The position numbers were made by a program, and so were the translations under genes. A stretch of DNA of 64,000 nt from Urophycis tenuis (Eukaryota > Chordata > Actinopteri > Gadiformes > Phycidae), in contig JAXIVH010000137.1 of NCBI GenBank assembly GCA_036785325.1, forward strand, positions 124,001 to 188,000. The letters run 5' to 3'. Each line of letters opens with the position of its first letter. Position 1 is the stretch's first letter. The notes below the pieces were generated by a model. The model worked only from the letters and a program-made list of their open reading frames with translations. It did no database searches and had not been told where the DNA came from. Below are positions 43,690 to 56,534 of the stretch, piece after piece.

Positions 43690-46640
43690 GAGCTGGGCGG
43701 CAGCAGGAGGCGGGGACCTGGACGATCCGACCCTCGGCTGCAGAAGCGAGCTCTGGGGACGTGGAACGTCACCTCTCTGGCGGGGAAGGAGCCTGAGCTG
43801 GTGTGCGAGGCTGAGAGGTACCGGCTTGATATAGTCGGGCTCACCTCGACACAGAGTTTGGGCTCCGGAACCAGCGTCCTTGAGAGGGGTTGGACTCTTT
43901 TCCACTCTGGATTTGCCCCTGGGGAGAGGCGCCGAGCGGGGGTGGGAATGCTTATTTCCCCCCGGCTCGGTGCCTGTACGTTGGGATTCACCCCGGTTGA
44001 CGAAAGGGTAGCCTCCCTCCGCCTTCGGGTGGGGGGACGGGTCCTGACTGTCTTTTGTGCTTATGCACCGAACAGCAGTTTAGAATACCCACCCTTTCTG
44101 GAGTCCTTGGAGGGGGTGTTAGAAAGCGCCCCCTCTGGGGACTCCCTTGTTCTGCTGGGGGACTTCAACGCCCATGTGGGCAATGACAGTGAGACCTGGA
44201 GGGGCGTGATTGGGAGGAACAGCCCCCCTGATCTGAACCCGAGTGGTGTTTTGTTGTTGGACTTCTGTGCTCGTCATGGATTGTCCATAACGAACACCAT
44301 GTTCAAGCATAAGGGTGTCCACATGTGCACATGGCACCAGGACACCCTAGGCCGCAGTTCGATGATCGACTTTGTAGTTGTATCATCGGACTTGCGGCCG
44401 CATGTCTTGGACACTCGGGAGAAGAGAGGGGCGGAGCTGTCAACTGATCACCACCTGGTGGCGAGTTGGCTCCGATGGCGGGGAAGATGCCGGTCAGACC
44501 TGGCAGACCCAAACGTACTGTGAGGGTCTGCTGGGAACGTCTGGCTGAATCTCCTGTCAGAACGAGCTTCAACTCCCACCTCCGGGAGAGCTTCAACCAT
44601 GTCCCGGGGGAGGCGGGGGACATAGAGTCCGAGTGGACCTTGTTCCGTGCCTCCATTGTTGAAGTGGCCGACCGGAGCTGTGGCCGCAAGGTCGTCGGTG
44701 CCTGTCGCGGCGGCAACCCCCGAACCCGCTGGTGGACCCCAGCGGTAAGGGATGCCGTCAAGCTGAAGAAGGAGTCCTACCGGGCTTTTTTGGCCCGTGG
44801 GACTCCTGAGGCAGCTGATGGGTACCGGCGGGCCAAGTGGAGCGCGGCTTTGGCGGTTGCGGAGACAAAAACTCGGGTGTGGGAAGAGTTCGGTGAGGCC
44901 ATGGAGAACGACTTCCGAATGGCTTCGAGGAGGTTCTGGACCACCATCCGGCGTCTCAAGAGGGGGAAGCAGTGCTCTGTCAACACCGTGTATGGGAGAG
45001 ACGGGGCGCTGCTGACCTCGACTCGGGATGTCGTGAATCGGTGGGGGGAATACTTCGAAGACCTCCTCAATCCCACCAACACGCCTTCCACTGAGGAAGC
45101 AGGGTCTGGGGACTCGGGGGGGGGGGGGACTCTCCTATCTCCGGGGCTGAGATCGCCGAGGTGGTTAAAAAGCTCCTCGGTGGGAAGGCCCCGGGGATGG
45201 ACGAGATCCACCCTGAGTTCCTAAAGGCCCTGGATGCTGTGGGGCTGTCTTGGTTGACACGTCTCTGCAGCATCGCGTGGACATCGGGGGCAGTGCCTCT
45301 GGATTGGCAGACCAGGGTGGTGGTTCCCCTCTTCTAAAAGGGGGACCGGAGGGTGTGCTCCAACTACAGGGGGATCACACTCCTCAGCCTCCCCGGTAAG
45401 GTCTATTCGGGGGTCCTGGAGAGGAGGGTCCGTAGGATAGTCGAACCTCGGATTCAGGAGGAGTAATGTGGTTTTCGTCCCGGCTGTGGAACTGTGGACC
45501 AGCTCTATACCCTCAGCGCGGTCCTCGAGGGTGCATGGGAGTTCGCCCAACCAGTCTACATATACTTTGTGGACTTGGAGAAGGCGTTCGACCGTGTCCC
45601 TTCGGGAGCCCTGTGGGAGGTGCTCCGGGAGTATGGGGTACCGGGCCCGCTGATACGGGCCATCGGGTCCCTGTACTCCTGGTGCCAGAGCTTGGTCCGC
45701 ATTGCCGGCAGTAAATCGAGCCTGTTTCCGGTGAGAGTTGGCCTCCGCCAGGGCTGCCCTTTGTCACCGATTCTGTTCACAACTTTTATGGACGGAATTT
45801 TTTGCTGCTTTTTGCAGATGATCTGGTCCTGTTGGCTTCATCAGGCCGTGACCTTCAGCTCTCACTGGAGCGGTTCGCAGCCGAGTGTGAAGCGGCTGGG
45901 ATGAGGATCAGCACCTCCAAATCCGAGGCCATGGTTCTAAGCCGGAAAAAGGTGGAGTGCACTCTCCGGGTCGGGGAGGAGATCCTGCCTCAAGTGGAGG
46001 AGTTGAAGTATCTCGGGGTCTTGTTCACGAGTGAGGGGAGGATGGAGCGGGAGATTGACCGACGGACCGGTGCGGCATCGGCAGTGATGTGGGCTCTGCA
46101 CCGGTCGGTCGTGGTGAAGAAGGAGCTGAGCCGAAAGGCGAAGCTCTCAATTTACCGGTCAATCTACGTTCCTACCCTCACCTATGGTCAGGAGCTGTGG
46201 GTAGTGACCGAAAGAACGAGATCGCGAATACAAGCGGCCGAAATGAGTTTCCTCCGCAGGGTGTCCGGGCTCTCCCTTAGAGATAGGGTGAGATGCTCGG
46301 TCATACGGGAGGGGCTCAGAGTAGAACCGCTGCTCCTCCGCGTCGAGAGGAGCCAGTTGCGGTGGCTCGGGCATCTAGTGAGGATGCCTCCTGGACGCCT
46401 CCCTGGGGAGGTGTTCCGGGCACGTCCCTCCGGGAGGAGGCCCCGGGGAAGACCCAGGACACGCTGGAGGGACTATGTCTCTCGGCTGGCCTGGGAACGC
46501 TTCGGGATCCCCCCGGAAGAGCTGGACGAAGTGGCTGGGGAGAGGGAAGTCTGGGCTTCTCTCCTCAGGCTGCTGCCCCCGCGACCCGACCCCGGATAAG
46601 CGGGAGGAAATGGATGGATGGATGGATGGATGGATATAAC
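43690..46640 (+). mobile_element. Rex3 (RTE-clade) LINE, near full length but broken
   Basis: The endonuclease frame (43801-44523) has GDFNAHVGND, SSMIDFVVVSSD and LSTDHHLVASW. The linker region follows (44466-45224). RT blocks are NYRGITLLSLPGKVYSGVLE, FVDLEKAFDRVPSGALW, GLRQGCPLSPILFTTFMDGI and LLFADDLVLLAS. The C-terminus ends PRGRPRTRWRDYVSRLAWER. In-frame stops near 45338 and 45466, a G-run frameshift at 45115-45130 and a deletion before the FADD motif (about 45800) inactivate it. The 3' end is ccccggataagcgg plus an (ATGG) repeat. Stretches at 45305-45324 and 45749-45769 match the Rex3 primer sites I recall from fish cytogenetics. Confidence 0.92.
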
Positions 46641-48396
46641 GTTACGCACTCACACGCGCACACACACACACACACAGTAGGATTTTAGTGTAGGATTTTA
46701 TCACTGAATGCTGACCATTAAACTGCCAAAATGCCCAAACGTTACAACGATATAACTTTTTCTATTAACTTTGCTATCTCATCAGACTGTCACATTCGTC
46801 ACTTTCGATATAACGTTACACACACACACACGTGCGGACGCGGACACACACACACACACAGCTACAACACTAATGCTAACGCTACCGTGGTGTAGAATGT
46901 TATCGCACATGCTGATTGCTGGCCATTAAACTGCCAAAATACACAAACGTTATACAATAATATATATACACCAACAAAAGCGCCGTGAGATGTGAATAAA
47001 GTTTTTCATTTATTGTAGCAACGTAATTTCACTCACCGACATCACTTTCCAACTCCTATTCCGATATTTTGCCGAAAGGGAAGGTGGCAAGGGGTGGACT
47101 TAACTTTCACGGTGATTCCGTGTGGGCGGGTCTTGACCGGCTGGACGTCAAGCCCCGCCCCCCGAAGGTACTGCAAGGCCGCAGCCGTTAGTTCTTGCGG
47201 GTTTTGGCCGGTATTGAGATTTCCGATGCCGCCTTGAACGCATCACCTGTAGCTCGGTGTGTGTGAGGGTGTGACACACCGAGAGGAAAGGACGGAGTGA
47301 ATGGAGTAGGCAGAGAGAAACTCGTTGTTCTCTAGTTGGCACATGATTGGGAGTTTTCTTTTAATATTGATGAACATTGCGATTGGTACTGAACTACGAG
47401 CGAGTATTTACTTCCAAGACGTCGTCGGAGTGTTTCCTCAGCTTTTGAGCTGTTCTGGTGAGTTAGCTTAGCTCAATTGGCACTATCGTGGCGGTTCAAT
47501 GCATTGAGAGATAAATAACCAGTCACAATAGTCGGTGGATGCTTGATCATAATGGATGTGTGTTTCATATTGTGATGATGTGACAGTTTCATATTGATTA
47601 TTTTGATTGTTGTTTGATTTTATTGATTGATTGATTTTGAGTGTTCAGCACATTTTTTCCTCGCGGCCTGCTAGCGAGGCTAACGAGCTCACGTACCGTA
47701 GCTGTTGCTGTAAAGTGCGAGTGATGCAGAGAAATGCCATGATGTTTACATTCAATGTGTTGGTATATTTTTCATGATCCAAGTTGCATAAATTACAATT
47801 TATGTTTAAAATTAGATGTATGTTTATTCAGTGAATTTCATATATTCATTTCAAATGTTAAAAAGACATGGTGTGGAAGTCTAACGGTTCTGCATACTTG
47901 TATGCAGACTGTTTTTTTTTTTGAGGGACGATTCTGTCTGTGCCATGCGAGGAGCTGCTTCGCCGTGGTCCAGGACTCCATTGCTGCTTTCTGCATGTCA
48001 GGACATCGACATAGGGATGTTTGCCGTACCAGGAGGGCGGTAGGAATAAAAAAAAGGAAGAAATCCACCTGAGAAGCTCTATCCATTTTTTGCTACTTTG
48101 CTCCGCCTGAACTCAGGTTGTTTTTTTGTTTGAGCTCAAGACTAACCAATAACTGACTGTGAAACAGTGAAGTGGTACCACATTTATTTATTTTTTTCCT
48201 TAACACAAAGTGCACTTATTTCAGTATGTGACGAGTGGGGGGTAATTTAATGTATGTTGCCAACAACGCCACCAGGGGAGTCGCGCCCCAGGAAATAGTT
48301 TATTAGGATTGACTAAGGTCACACAGGTTCGAATCCCCACAAGGGCAGAGACAGTATGGAAAATTACAAAAAACACTTTATTTTTAATAACACAGC
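46641..48396. other. Intergenic repeats, no gene recognised
   Basis: Two diverged copies of a roughly 150-bp unit occur at about 46637-46765 and 46803-46960 (shared words cattaaactgccaaaat and cgatataa, each with a CA run). A GC-box-like ccccgccccccg lies at 47152-47163 in a CpG-richer stretch. Short (GATT) repeats lie at 47617-47637. Open frames at 47148-47342 and 47755-48072 carry no motif. A possible element end tgtgacgagtgggg starts at 48227. Confidence 0.5.
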
Positions 48397-48404
48397 ATAT
48401 GAAC

Positions 48405-49541
48405 TAGGGATGCAACGATACAGTGTGCCCACGGTTCGGTTTGTATCACGGTTTTTGGGCCACGGTTTCGGTTCGGTTTCGATATATCAGTATTATCTTA
48501 GTTCTAACATGCAATAGGTTATTTGCCCTTCCTATATCAAATCAACAAGGCGCTACTACTCACACTTGCAGAGACGATATTAAATGTAAAATAGGCACAG
48601 GTGAAGTCAAATTACAAAATTTATTATAAAAAAGGAACACTTATTCTTGCCCTCTGTCAAAAATAGGCAATATTAAATGTGCAAAAGGTGCAGCAAAGTA
48701 ATGTAAAAATGTAAACATGAACATATTAAATCAACTCAAACAACAAATATTGTCAGCCACACACCATCAAAGTTCTGGAATGACTTTGCTGCTGAAATGC
48801 GTGCGGGAGGGGATACTGTAACGAGGTTCGAGTGCCTTTATCATGTAGCGGAATCCCGTGTCCAAAACCACTGAATAGGGCTGCATGTCTTTCGCTATGA
48901 AGACGCCCATTGCTTTTGTTATTTCCTTGTGTTTTTCTGAATTATAACAAAATTGTTGTTGGAAGGCTGCAGCAATGGATGGTTGCGTTTTCGCTGACAA
49001 ACCAGCTCTCCGTGCTGCTCCACTCAGGGGTACAGCCGGGTGATGGCGACGTAAGTGAGCCAACATGTTCGATGTGTTACCTGAGTTGTAGGCGATTGTA
49101 GTAAAGCAAAGCTTGCACACCGTGCTTTGCTTGCTGACAGTCTTTTTGCCTTGCTCATCATAATCCACACTGAAGCCGAAATGTTCCCACACAGCGGATT
49201 TAAAAGAAGGTGGCGCCTCTTCAAATTTTCTTTTTTCCGTTTCACTCGCCATGATAAATCAACCGGGAAAGTTTTGTGTAGTTTCTCTCAGGTTTCCCCT
49301 CACATCTCCAGCGTCTGCATTCAGAGCGCCGATTGAGCACAATTACATAGAAAACACCTCCCCCGGGTCCTAAGCAGTCCTGGCTATGGCCCAATACACA
49401 GAATGTGTGGACAATAACCACGCATTAAACATTAAAGTTTAATGTCACGCGCACCGAAATATCGCGGTTCATGTGGGTGAATCGAACCGAACAGGGCGAA
49501 CCGAACGGTTCGATGAAATACCGAAAACCGTTGCATCCCTA
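48405..49541 (-). mobile_element. Internally deleted hAT with BED-finger exon (1137 bp)
   Basis: Ends tagggatgcaacg and cgttgcatcccta are perfect terminal inverted repeats. Perfect 8-bp target duplications atatgaac lie at 48397-48404 and 49542-49549. The sequence near both ends is rich in ggttcggt words. It retains the transposase start on the minus strand but lacks the catalytic core. Confidence 0.92.
48767..49252 (-). pseudogene. ZBED1-like transposase N-terminus, truncated
   Basis: 161 codons start MASETEKRKFEEAPPSFKSA. A BED zinc finger follows: VWEHFGFS, CKLCFTTIAY, SNMLAHLRRHHP (C2H2-type pattern over about residues 20-72). Then comes a short part of the next region, RAGLSAKTQPSIAAAF and FIAKDMQPYSVV. 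The frame ends where the catalytic RNase H-like domain should continue. It is a transposon remnant and not the domesticated host ZBED1 gene, because it lies between hAT termini. Confidence 0.88.
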
Positions 49542-49549
49542 ATATGAAC

Positions 49550-51160
49550 CTTCACAATCATAAAATGTGGAAGGTTTGTCGGTTTGAAATAGGCCAAATA
49601 AGGAGTAACTAAAGATAAAGGGGAAGACAGAGCTGGGGCTTACCACGGCGACCGAAATCAAGAAAAGGGGGGAACCAAATACACCCGTGGCACACACGCA
49701 CACACACACACGCACGCTCAGGGGGTGAACAAAACCCACCACCAGGGGTGAGGTCGCCGCCTTGGGCCCACAGCACCTGTCAACAAAAGAAAAGCACAAA
49801 ATATTTAAACCAGGAAATCCACAACGCTGATACACCCACACACACACACACACACACACACAACGTTCCCAATTACAAACCAAATAAACCAAATGTAAAT
49901 AAACCAATTGTAAATAAACAAATGTAAATAAACCAATTGTAAATAAACAAATGTAAATAAACCAATTGTAAATAAATGTAAATAAACCAATTGTAAATAA
50001 ACAAAATAAACTCGGCCGATGAAAGGCAAAAAGAAACCTAATTGAGTCAGTAAAACATTAAAAGATCGCATAGGCAGCATAGAGCCAAAGGCGAGGTAAA
50101 GCCAAAGGCGATGTAAAGCCAAAGGCGATGTAAAGCCAAAGCAGCGGTATAGAGCCCAAGCACCGGTGAGTCCAGTGACTTTGGCGGCGGTTCGGGAGTA
50201 CCGTCGGCCTCACCGGTACAGCGTCCTAGCGTGCCAGGGGAGGGACGCTCCAAGCTGCAGCACAGAGAGTGATCATCACTATAGGTAGGAAATTGCTTAC
50301 AGAAAAGAAGGCGGACAATGCCGACTTACCGGCGGAGGCCGGACACACGCTCAGGAGAGCCCTCGGCAACGCAACTCGAATGATAACAACACAGCGCGCC
50401 ACACTGCCACAGAGAGGAGGACCGCGTCACCATTACGCATCGCATTGCTGAATGGGAGGAGTAAAAGATGTGCGCACATTACCTGAGCGTGGTCACGAAA
50501 CAGTGTGTACCTCTAAGGGACACACCGACCGGCACACGGGCATAATCAGCCACCTTCCTGACTCCGGTTTTTAACACTGGCCACAGCCACCACGGCGTCA
50601 GCCGAACCGGAAGGAGAGAGAGAGCAAAGGGACGCCAGGTGTGACCCCCCTCTATATCAGCACGGAGCGGCAAAGCACCACCCATCAATCACTGCTCCAG
50701 CTGGGAAGGGGAGGGGGTTAACGGCGCTCCGGTCACATTTAGTTTTATTTTATTCTTTTCTTAATTTCTTGAGGTATTGAAATACTTTATTTTTTTCGTT
50801 TTGCATCCATTTTGATTGTTTAAAGTATTTTTGTGGTATATTTGATCTTTATTTTTACATAAAGATAATTTTCTGTTACATAAACTGGGGTCCTGTGTGG
50901 TGTGTGGGTTGGAGGTCTCATTTACTCTATTACAGAGCCTGCTACTGCCAATCTCCTTTCCCAACCTAGAAAAACAGTGAGTGTGAATCTGAGTAAGAGA
51001 GAGGGACACACGTCCAGGTTACATGTGCAATTTACATCGGTATTAACATACTACACTGTCACACTGTCATTTATTTATCTTAATTTCTTTCTCTACTCTC
51101 GTTAACTTTTGTATTTAATAACACATGTAATAAAGTAACATAAATAGTTCAATATTGTGC
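49550..51160. repeat. Repeat-rich spacer with two short tandem arrays
   Basis: About four units of a 29-bp repeat (aaatgtaaataaaccaattg then taaataaac) lie at 49881-50010. Four units of a 17-bp repeat (gccaaaggcgatgtaaa) lie at 50084-50151. A CA run lies at 49838-49862. The remainder to 51160 has no recognised gene. Confidence 0.75.
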
Positions 51161-51162
51161 TT

Positions 51163-51228
51163 GTGGTGGGGGTGGGGGTGCCGACGGTCGGTCCGCCCAG
51201 GGCGCAAAGCTAGCCAGGACCGCCTCGG
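51163..51228. mobile_element. hAT end-like remnant at the copy B breakpoint
   Basis: gggggtgccgacggtcggtc to ccaggaccgcctcgg resembles the right end of the hAT at 32617-32674 (shared gggtgccg, cagggc, aggaccgcc). C3-block homology begins on the next base. No matching left end was found. Confidence 0.5.
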
Positions 51229-51491
51229 ACCATGAGAATCCACTGTGAACATCTCAGATGTTCACACATATTCATTTATTGTATCAATTTATTTGTCCAA
51301 ACCTCAGACCTCTGGTAGCATTAGCCCAATAGTACTGTATTTGAGTTGGACTTATGTTTATGTTATGTTATGTTATTTTTCAACTAAAGTAGATCCAGAG
51401 ATGTTTGGTATGTACCTTTTGTCATCAACATCCCCAAGTAAGTTTACACAATTTAACAACATATGAGTTGTTCTGATTCAACCTGATACTG

Positions 51492-51497
51492 TTTATT
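51492..51497 (-). promoter_or_regulatory. Polyadenylation signal of C3 copy B
   Basis: AATAAA on the minus strand about 140 bp past the stop codon, at the same place as in copy A. Confidence 0.6.
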
Positions 51498-51636
51498 TTA
51501 TACTACAATCAAGATTGAATCCTCAAACACAATATCTCCATCAATTCACTCAATCAAGTACAGAAATAATTTTGTCCAAATCATATCCAGATTCAGAAGC
51601 AAAAACAAGATTCTGTGGCCTGGGTCTACATTCACA

Positions 51637-53957
51637 CTATTCCTTGCATCCTTCAGCTTCGAATGTATAAAGAAGGTCCTCCAGGCCTGTGCAGGTGTCT
51701 TCATAGATAGTCGTCTGGCATTCTGTGTCTGTTGGCCAGTACTCTATCCATGTTTTCTCCCCTAGCACATATTGAAACCTGGAAAAAAGGGGAAAGCACA
51801 TTTTTCTTTCGTATTTGAGTTGACTACATATTATGACACTGCTGCTGCAATGGCGTCGTTGGTCTGAAGTCTTGTAATGGAGTACATTTAGATATAAATA
51901 TATATGATGTCATTAGTCTGCAATATTGTAATGGAGTACATTCTGTACACTCTGCACCTTATTCTGCATTTCAACCTGCACCTTTATCGCTCATTTGCAC
52001 TTCTGGTTAGAACGCCAACTGCATTGTGTTGTCCCTGTACTTGTACTCTGCACAATAACAATAAAATTGAATCTTATCTAATCTATTCTAAATTAATGCG
52101 CCACTCTCCGCTCCAGCTTTTTAGATATAAATAAGTATTATTTTATTACATAATTGGTCCGTGCATATTTCACTAAAAGTAATAACAAAGTAGCCTAAAT
52201 TGCGTCCATCTGCATTCATTTTGTGTAAAAGCTGCTGACTGGGGTGATGAAGCATCAATTGAGGAAACAAACAAAACATTTCACGTGGTAAAGGAGTCAG
52301 ATGTGGAAACTAAAGCTTGCTTTTCATTTGCATGAAAGGTCCCAATGTTACCATGTTATTTATAGCTTAGGGTTAGCTATTTAATAATTAATGATACCTA
52401 ATGTTGCTGCTCCAAGCGCCAGGCTCAGTCGAGCCCTTAAAATTATTCTTACATTTTTTTATGTTTACATATTCCTCGATGCGGAAAATAACATTTAAAT
52501 CAAGGAATATTTAACGTTTTTTTTTGTTTCTGGCTCAAGCTTTATGCCGTCTTCCGCCAGAGGATGATAACGTAGCAGGACTGCTGGATCCAAGATCAAC
52601 TCCCATGCAACTTTTTCTTTTATTTGGGAGGTCCAGACGTGACACGTGAGCTAGGCGGGACCCTGCCTCTCCATCATCTTTTTTAGTAGCCTAAAGCCAC
52701 TGGCATACATATAGGCAGCGCTGTCACTGAATTCACATGGTGAGGAGTCTCCATAAAACCAGAGGTTGGGGCGGACACAGCTTTTGAAAAAGTGGGAGGG
52801 CTTGTCGAGGTGGCTCGGAGAACCTTTACTACATCAGTGCTAAGCTACCGGTGGAATCAAGCAGTAACATGGCTGACACTAGATAGTTGACAATAGAGCA
52901 CCGTCATTGGACATGGGGGGGGCAATCTGCAACCTCCCCTTAGTGGCCACCTCAGTTTTACACACTGGCCCTTTAAGTGCCTGATGTAAAAGGACCAGAT
53001 GAATGAATGTTACTATATATTCTTCATTTGTTTCAGTCTCATCTATTCTGGTATTGGGGATTTGGGGGATTTTGAATATCATAGATGTGATTTCCTGCAT
53101 TCTGCTGCATTTAAGGGTGACCTGGTGGAGATCCTACATTTATTTTGGTGGGGGGTAAATCCATCTATTTATCTATCAATCCAACACATTGTATATATTT
53201 TAACAGTCTAGATGGTTGAATATTAGATTTGAGGATGAAACGATAGGGTGGGCGAAGGCAATTTTTGGGTGGGCTTGATCCCACTGGCCCAACACATATC
53301 AAGCAGGTTCACCGTTAAATTCCATGAATGGCTAAAAGTATAAAAACAAAAAACTTACTCATTTCCAACTTTCTCTGTATTGAGAAATGTGCCCATGATG
53401 AGATAGCGGTTGCCTTCGCTCAGGCCTAGAGTCTCTCTGCAGTGGGAATAACCAATGAATTTGCGTAGTTTACCCAATGGAGCTTTATCAGAAGATCCTG
53501 TAAATAAAGAAGCGAGTGAGGTGTGAAATGGTTTCAAGGTCATTCATTACTTTATGAACTGTCACATCGAGGGTATTTGTGAACCTCAACCACCTATGAC
53601 ATTGAGTCAATCGAGTGAGACCAGAGGGACCCTAATGCAATTCATTTGTACATACATTCTCACTGTTATACATTGCATTGATTGAGAACAACCACAGGAA
53701 AACACAGTTTGATGCTTGAAACAAAGATGGCTTCATCCTTCAAATCTTCCCTATAAAGATGTTATTAAGGTCACCTTTACCAAGCTTGTACTATGAAAGA
53801 GATAAATACTTGCCTTCCTTGATCACTTTCTCTATCCGCATGTTGAAAATATCAGTGATTTGGAAAATGTCATCGCTTTCAAGAACAACTTTATACACTG
53901 AGGACAGAGGAGTTAGACACTGTTATTCTGATCTTCTTAAGCTGCCCCGCCCCCCCC

Positions 53958-54006
<49 letters not shown>

Positions 54007-54364
54007 TCAAACATGCATGAAAGCAAATTCTTACCATAATCTATTTTCGCATTAGCATCACAGACCTTTTCATTTCGCACATTATTTTCAATTTTACCCT
54101 TCTTCTGCATGGTGCATTCCTCTGGAATTACAAAGTAGGTACAAAAAGATACAGTGTTTAAGTGAAATTGCATGGGGCAATGTGTGTGGGTGCACATAGT
54201 TTGTCAATATACTGTAGCTTGTAGGTTTACTGGTTGAATGTCTCTGCTGATGTTAAGATGATAGATTAGATTACCTTCAGCACATTTGCGTACATTCCCT
54301 TGAGCGAGATGAAGTAAATGTCCTTTTTCCCTAAATGGATGATAGAATTTCATACAAGGTTTCT
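51637..54364 (-). CDS. c3: C3 copy B exons 39-43: diverged C345C tail
   Basis: Exons 54275-54364, 54035-54121, 53814-53897, 53359-53497, 51637-51778. Compared with copy A, exon 41 reads VVLESDDIFQI instead of VALERADIFKI. Exon 42 reads RETLGLSEGNRY instead of RESLSLSEGNSY and NTEKVGNE instead of NTQKVGNE. Exon 43 has a Thr for Ala change. The same two cysteines as in copy A are missing. The exon 41 donor is GC here too. Confidence 0.87.
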
Positions 54365-56487
54365 CTGCAAGGAAGACAAAATGGAGGATTTGATGGTTTG
54401 AAAAAATGATGAGGTTCCTTGACAGAAATAGTTATTTAGTCTATAAAACTATAAGTTGTAGCTTGAAAGTAATATTTGTGATTATGAGAAAAAAAATTCT
54501 GGGCTACTGTAGAAAAATGGCAGTACAACATGGCAGGATCTTAATATTACATATATAAACATATATAATTTAATACATACATACGTATATCATTTCTGCC
54601 AAGTCTGTTTGTTTAATGCCAGTGATTTCTACTCATGGCACCTTTAACATGTTATACAGATATATTTCTAGCATACAAATACTTGAAAGTAATACAATAA
54701 TTGTCCGGACAGTAATACTTCTAAATATAATACTACTAAGACTCACCATTATAGAACTCATAGATAGATACAGCTGCTGGTTGTAAGACACCAACTTTAA
54801 TTGTTAGCACATTGACCATATAGATAGCAGATATACAGTACAAACAATGCAAGTCTATAGTATGTGCAAATACAATTGTGCACAGATGAAAGTGTAAACA
54901 CGTGTAGACGTGTCTACAAACTCACCATTATAGTACTCATAGATAGATACAGCTGCTGGTTGTAAGACACCAACTTTCATTGGCTTTGTGATCCTGAAAG
55001 CCACTTCCTCTGGCTTTTTGTGGCTCACCTGAAGAGAGCAAACAGAAAGGTAGTTACTAGGTAGTTGTGTAGGGGCTAAAGTAGTCACATGCATATGGGG
55101 AAAGTGACCTACCTTGTCCAGGTAAATGATTAGGGAGCCTCTGTCTGACAGCAATTTGTCCATTTCATATTTTGCAATGACTCTGTCCTTCGTCTTTGAC
55201 AACTACATGCACACAGACATGTTAATGCAATGTATTCACAGGTCGTGTTATTGTTTAACAAATAGCAGAAATGGCTCACTTTGTTGAGATCCGATATGTC
55301 AGGGGTGTAACCAGTCAGCAAACCAATGTCCAAGATTGTCATGCCTGCATCTTTGTTATCCTTATATCTGTAAGAAGCATTTTACACCCACACACACACA
55401 TGGCACAATATTTACGAATATAGAACAGGAATAAGTTTTTTAAAACATATTGAAAGTAAAAGCAAGATGTGTTGCAAATTAATGATAATATTCATAGGTG
55501 GGTAATCGGCAATGAATGTGGCTATGAATGACAACGCACACAACATATGCATGGTCTGTGTACATTTTCTTGAAAAGTCATTAAAAAAAAACATGTGCAA
55601 AATCAAATGTGTTCGACTTACAAGAACTCCATTTTAAGCACATATTCATCATCACCAACAGAATCTACCACGGAAGACAAGAGAATGAACAGAACATTAA
55701 AATGTTAGAATTTAAATTTTAAGTACACGTAACCCCCAACGAAGCAATTTCCCTCAGGGATTATTAAAGTATTTCTGTGTGTTCTGTCTGTCTGTCAACC
55801 CCATGATGCTGTTGTAGCATCTGGCTCGGTGTCAAAGGAATCAGACCAAATACTGCTTTCAAAAATGCTACATCCAGTGTGGGAAATGTACATCCTGGGA
55901 CAGAACATTTGTTTTGGCCAGTGTGTTATGATTCACTATTCTTGAGTAATCGAAGAATAGTGGCCAGATGTTAAACTGTAAATTGTCAGACAAACACAAC
56001 GGGCTGCAGCCTTGGAAGCAGGCAAATTAACTGGATCAACTGAGATTGTTGAAATGCCTTGCCCTCTGTTGAAAAAGCTCCATGACCAGAGCCATGCTAA
56101 AACAAGTTACAACAAGTTAAAACGCAAACAATGAAGACATTGCAAATAGACTAATAATAATAATAATAGTAATAACAACAATAATAATAATAATAATCTA
56201 TATTATTCTAATTCCTTACACTATTGTGTAAGGAATTAACCAGAGCTGTCCCATTATTGGAATGAGGCGAAGCCGCGGTTGATGACCAATGCCAAAGTTA
56301 GATCAAAATACTGAAAGTCAGACAAGTGTTTACCTTGGGAAAGCGTCACATTCAGTTCAAATTTTTCACAGTCCTTGTCTGCATTTATAGGTGATGCATA
56401 ATACAGTGACACTACCTGTTGAGCAGATGGATAGAAAAACAGTGTACACAATGTACAGTATGTTTGTGTATATAAATAAATAAATAA

Positions 56488-56534
<47 letters not shown>

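Noticed and set aside
43801..45224. Host nuclease-like gene
   Set aside because: The endonuclease motifs belong to the Rex3 element and are followed by its RT.
48767..49252. Host ZBED1 gene
   Set aside because: It lies between perfect hAT termini with an 8-bp target duplication and lacks the catalytic and C-terminal domains.
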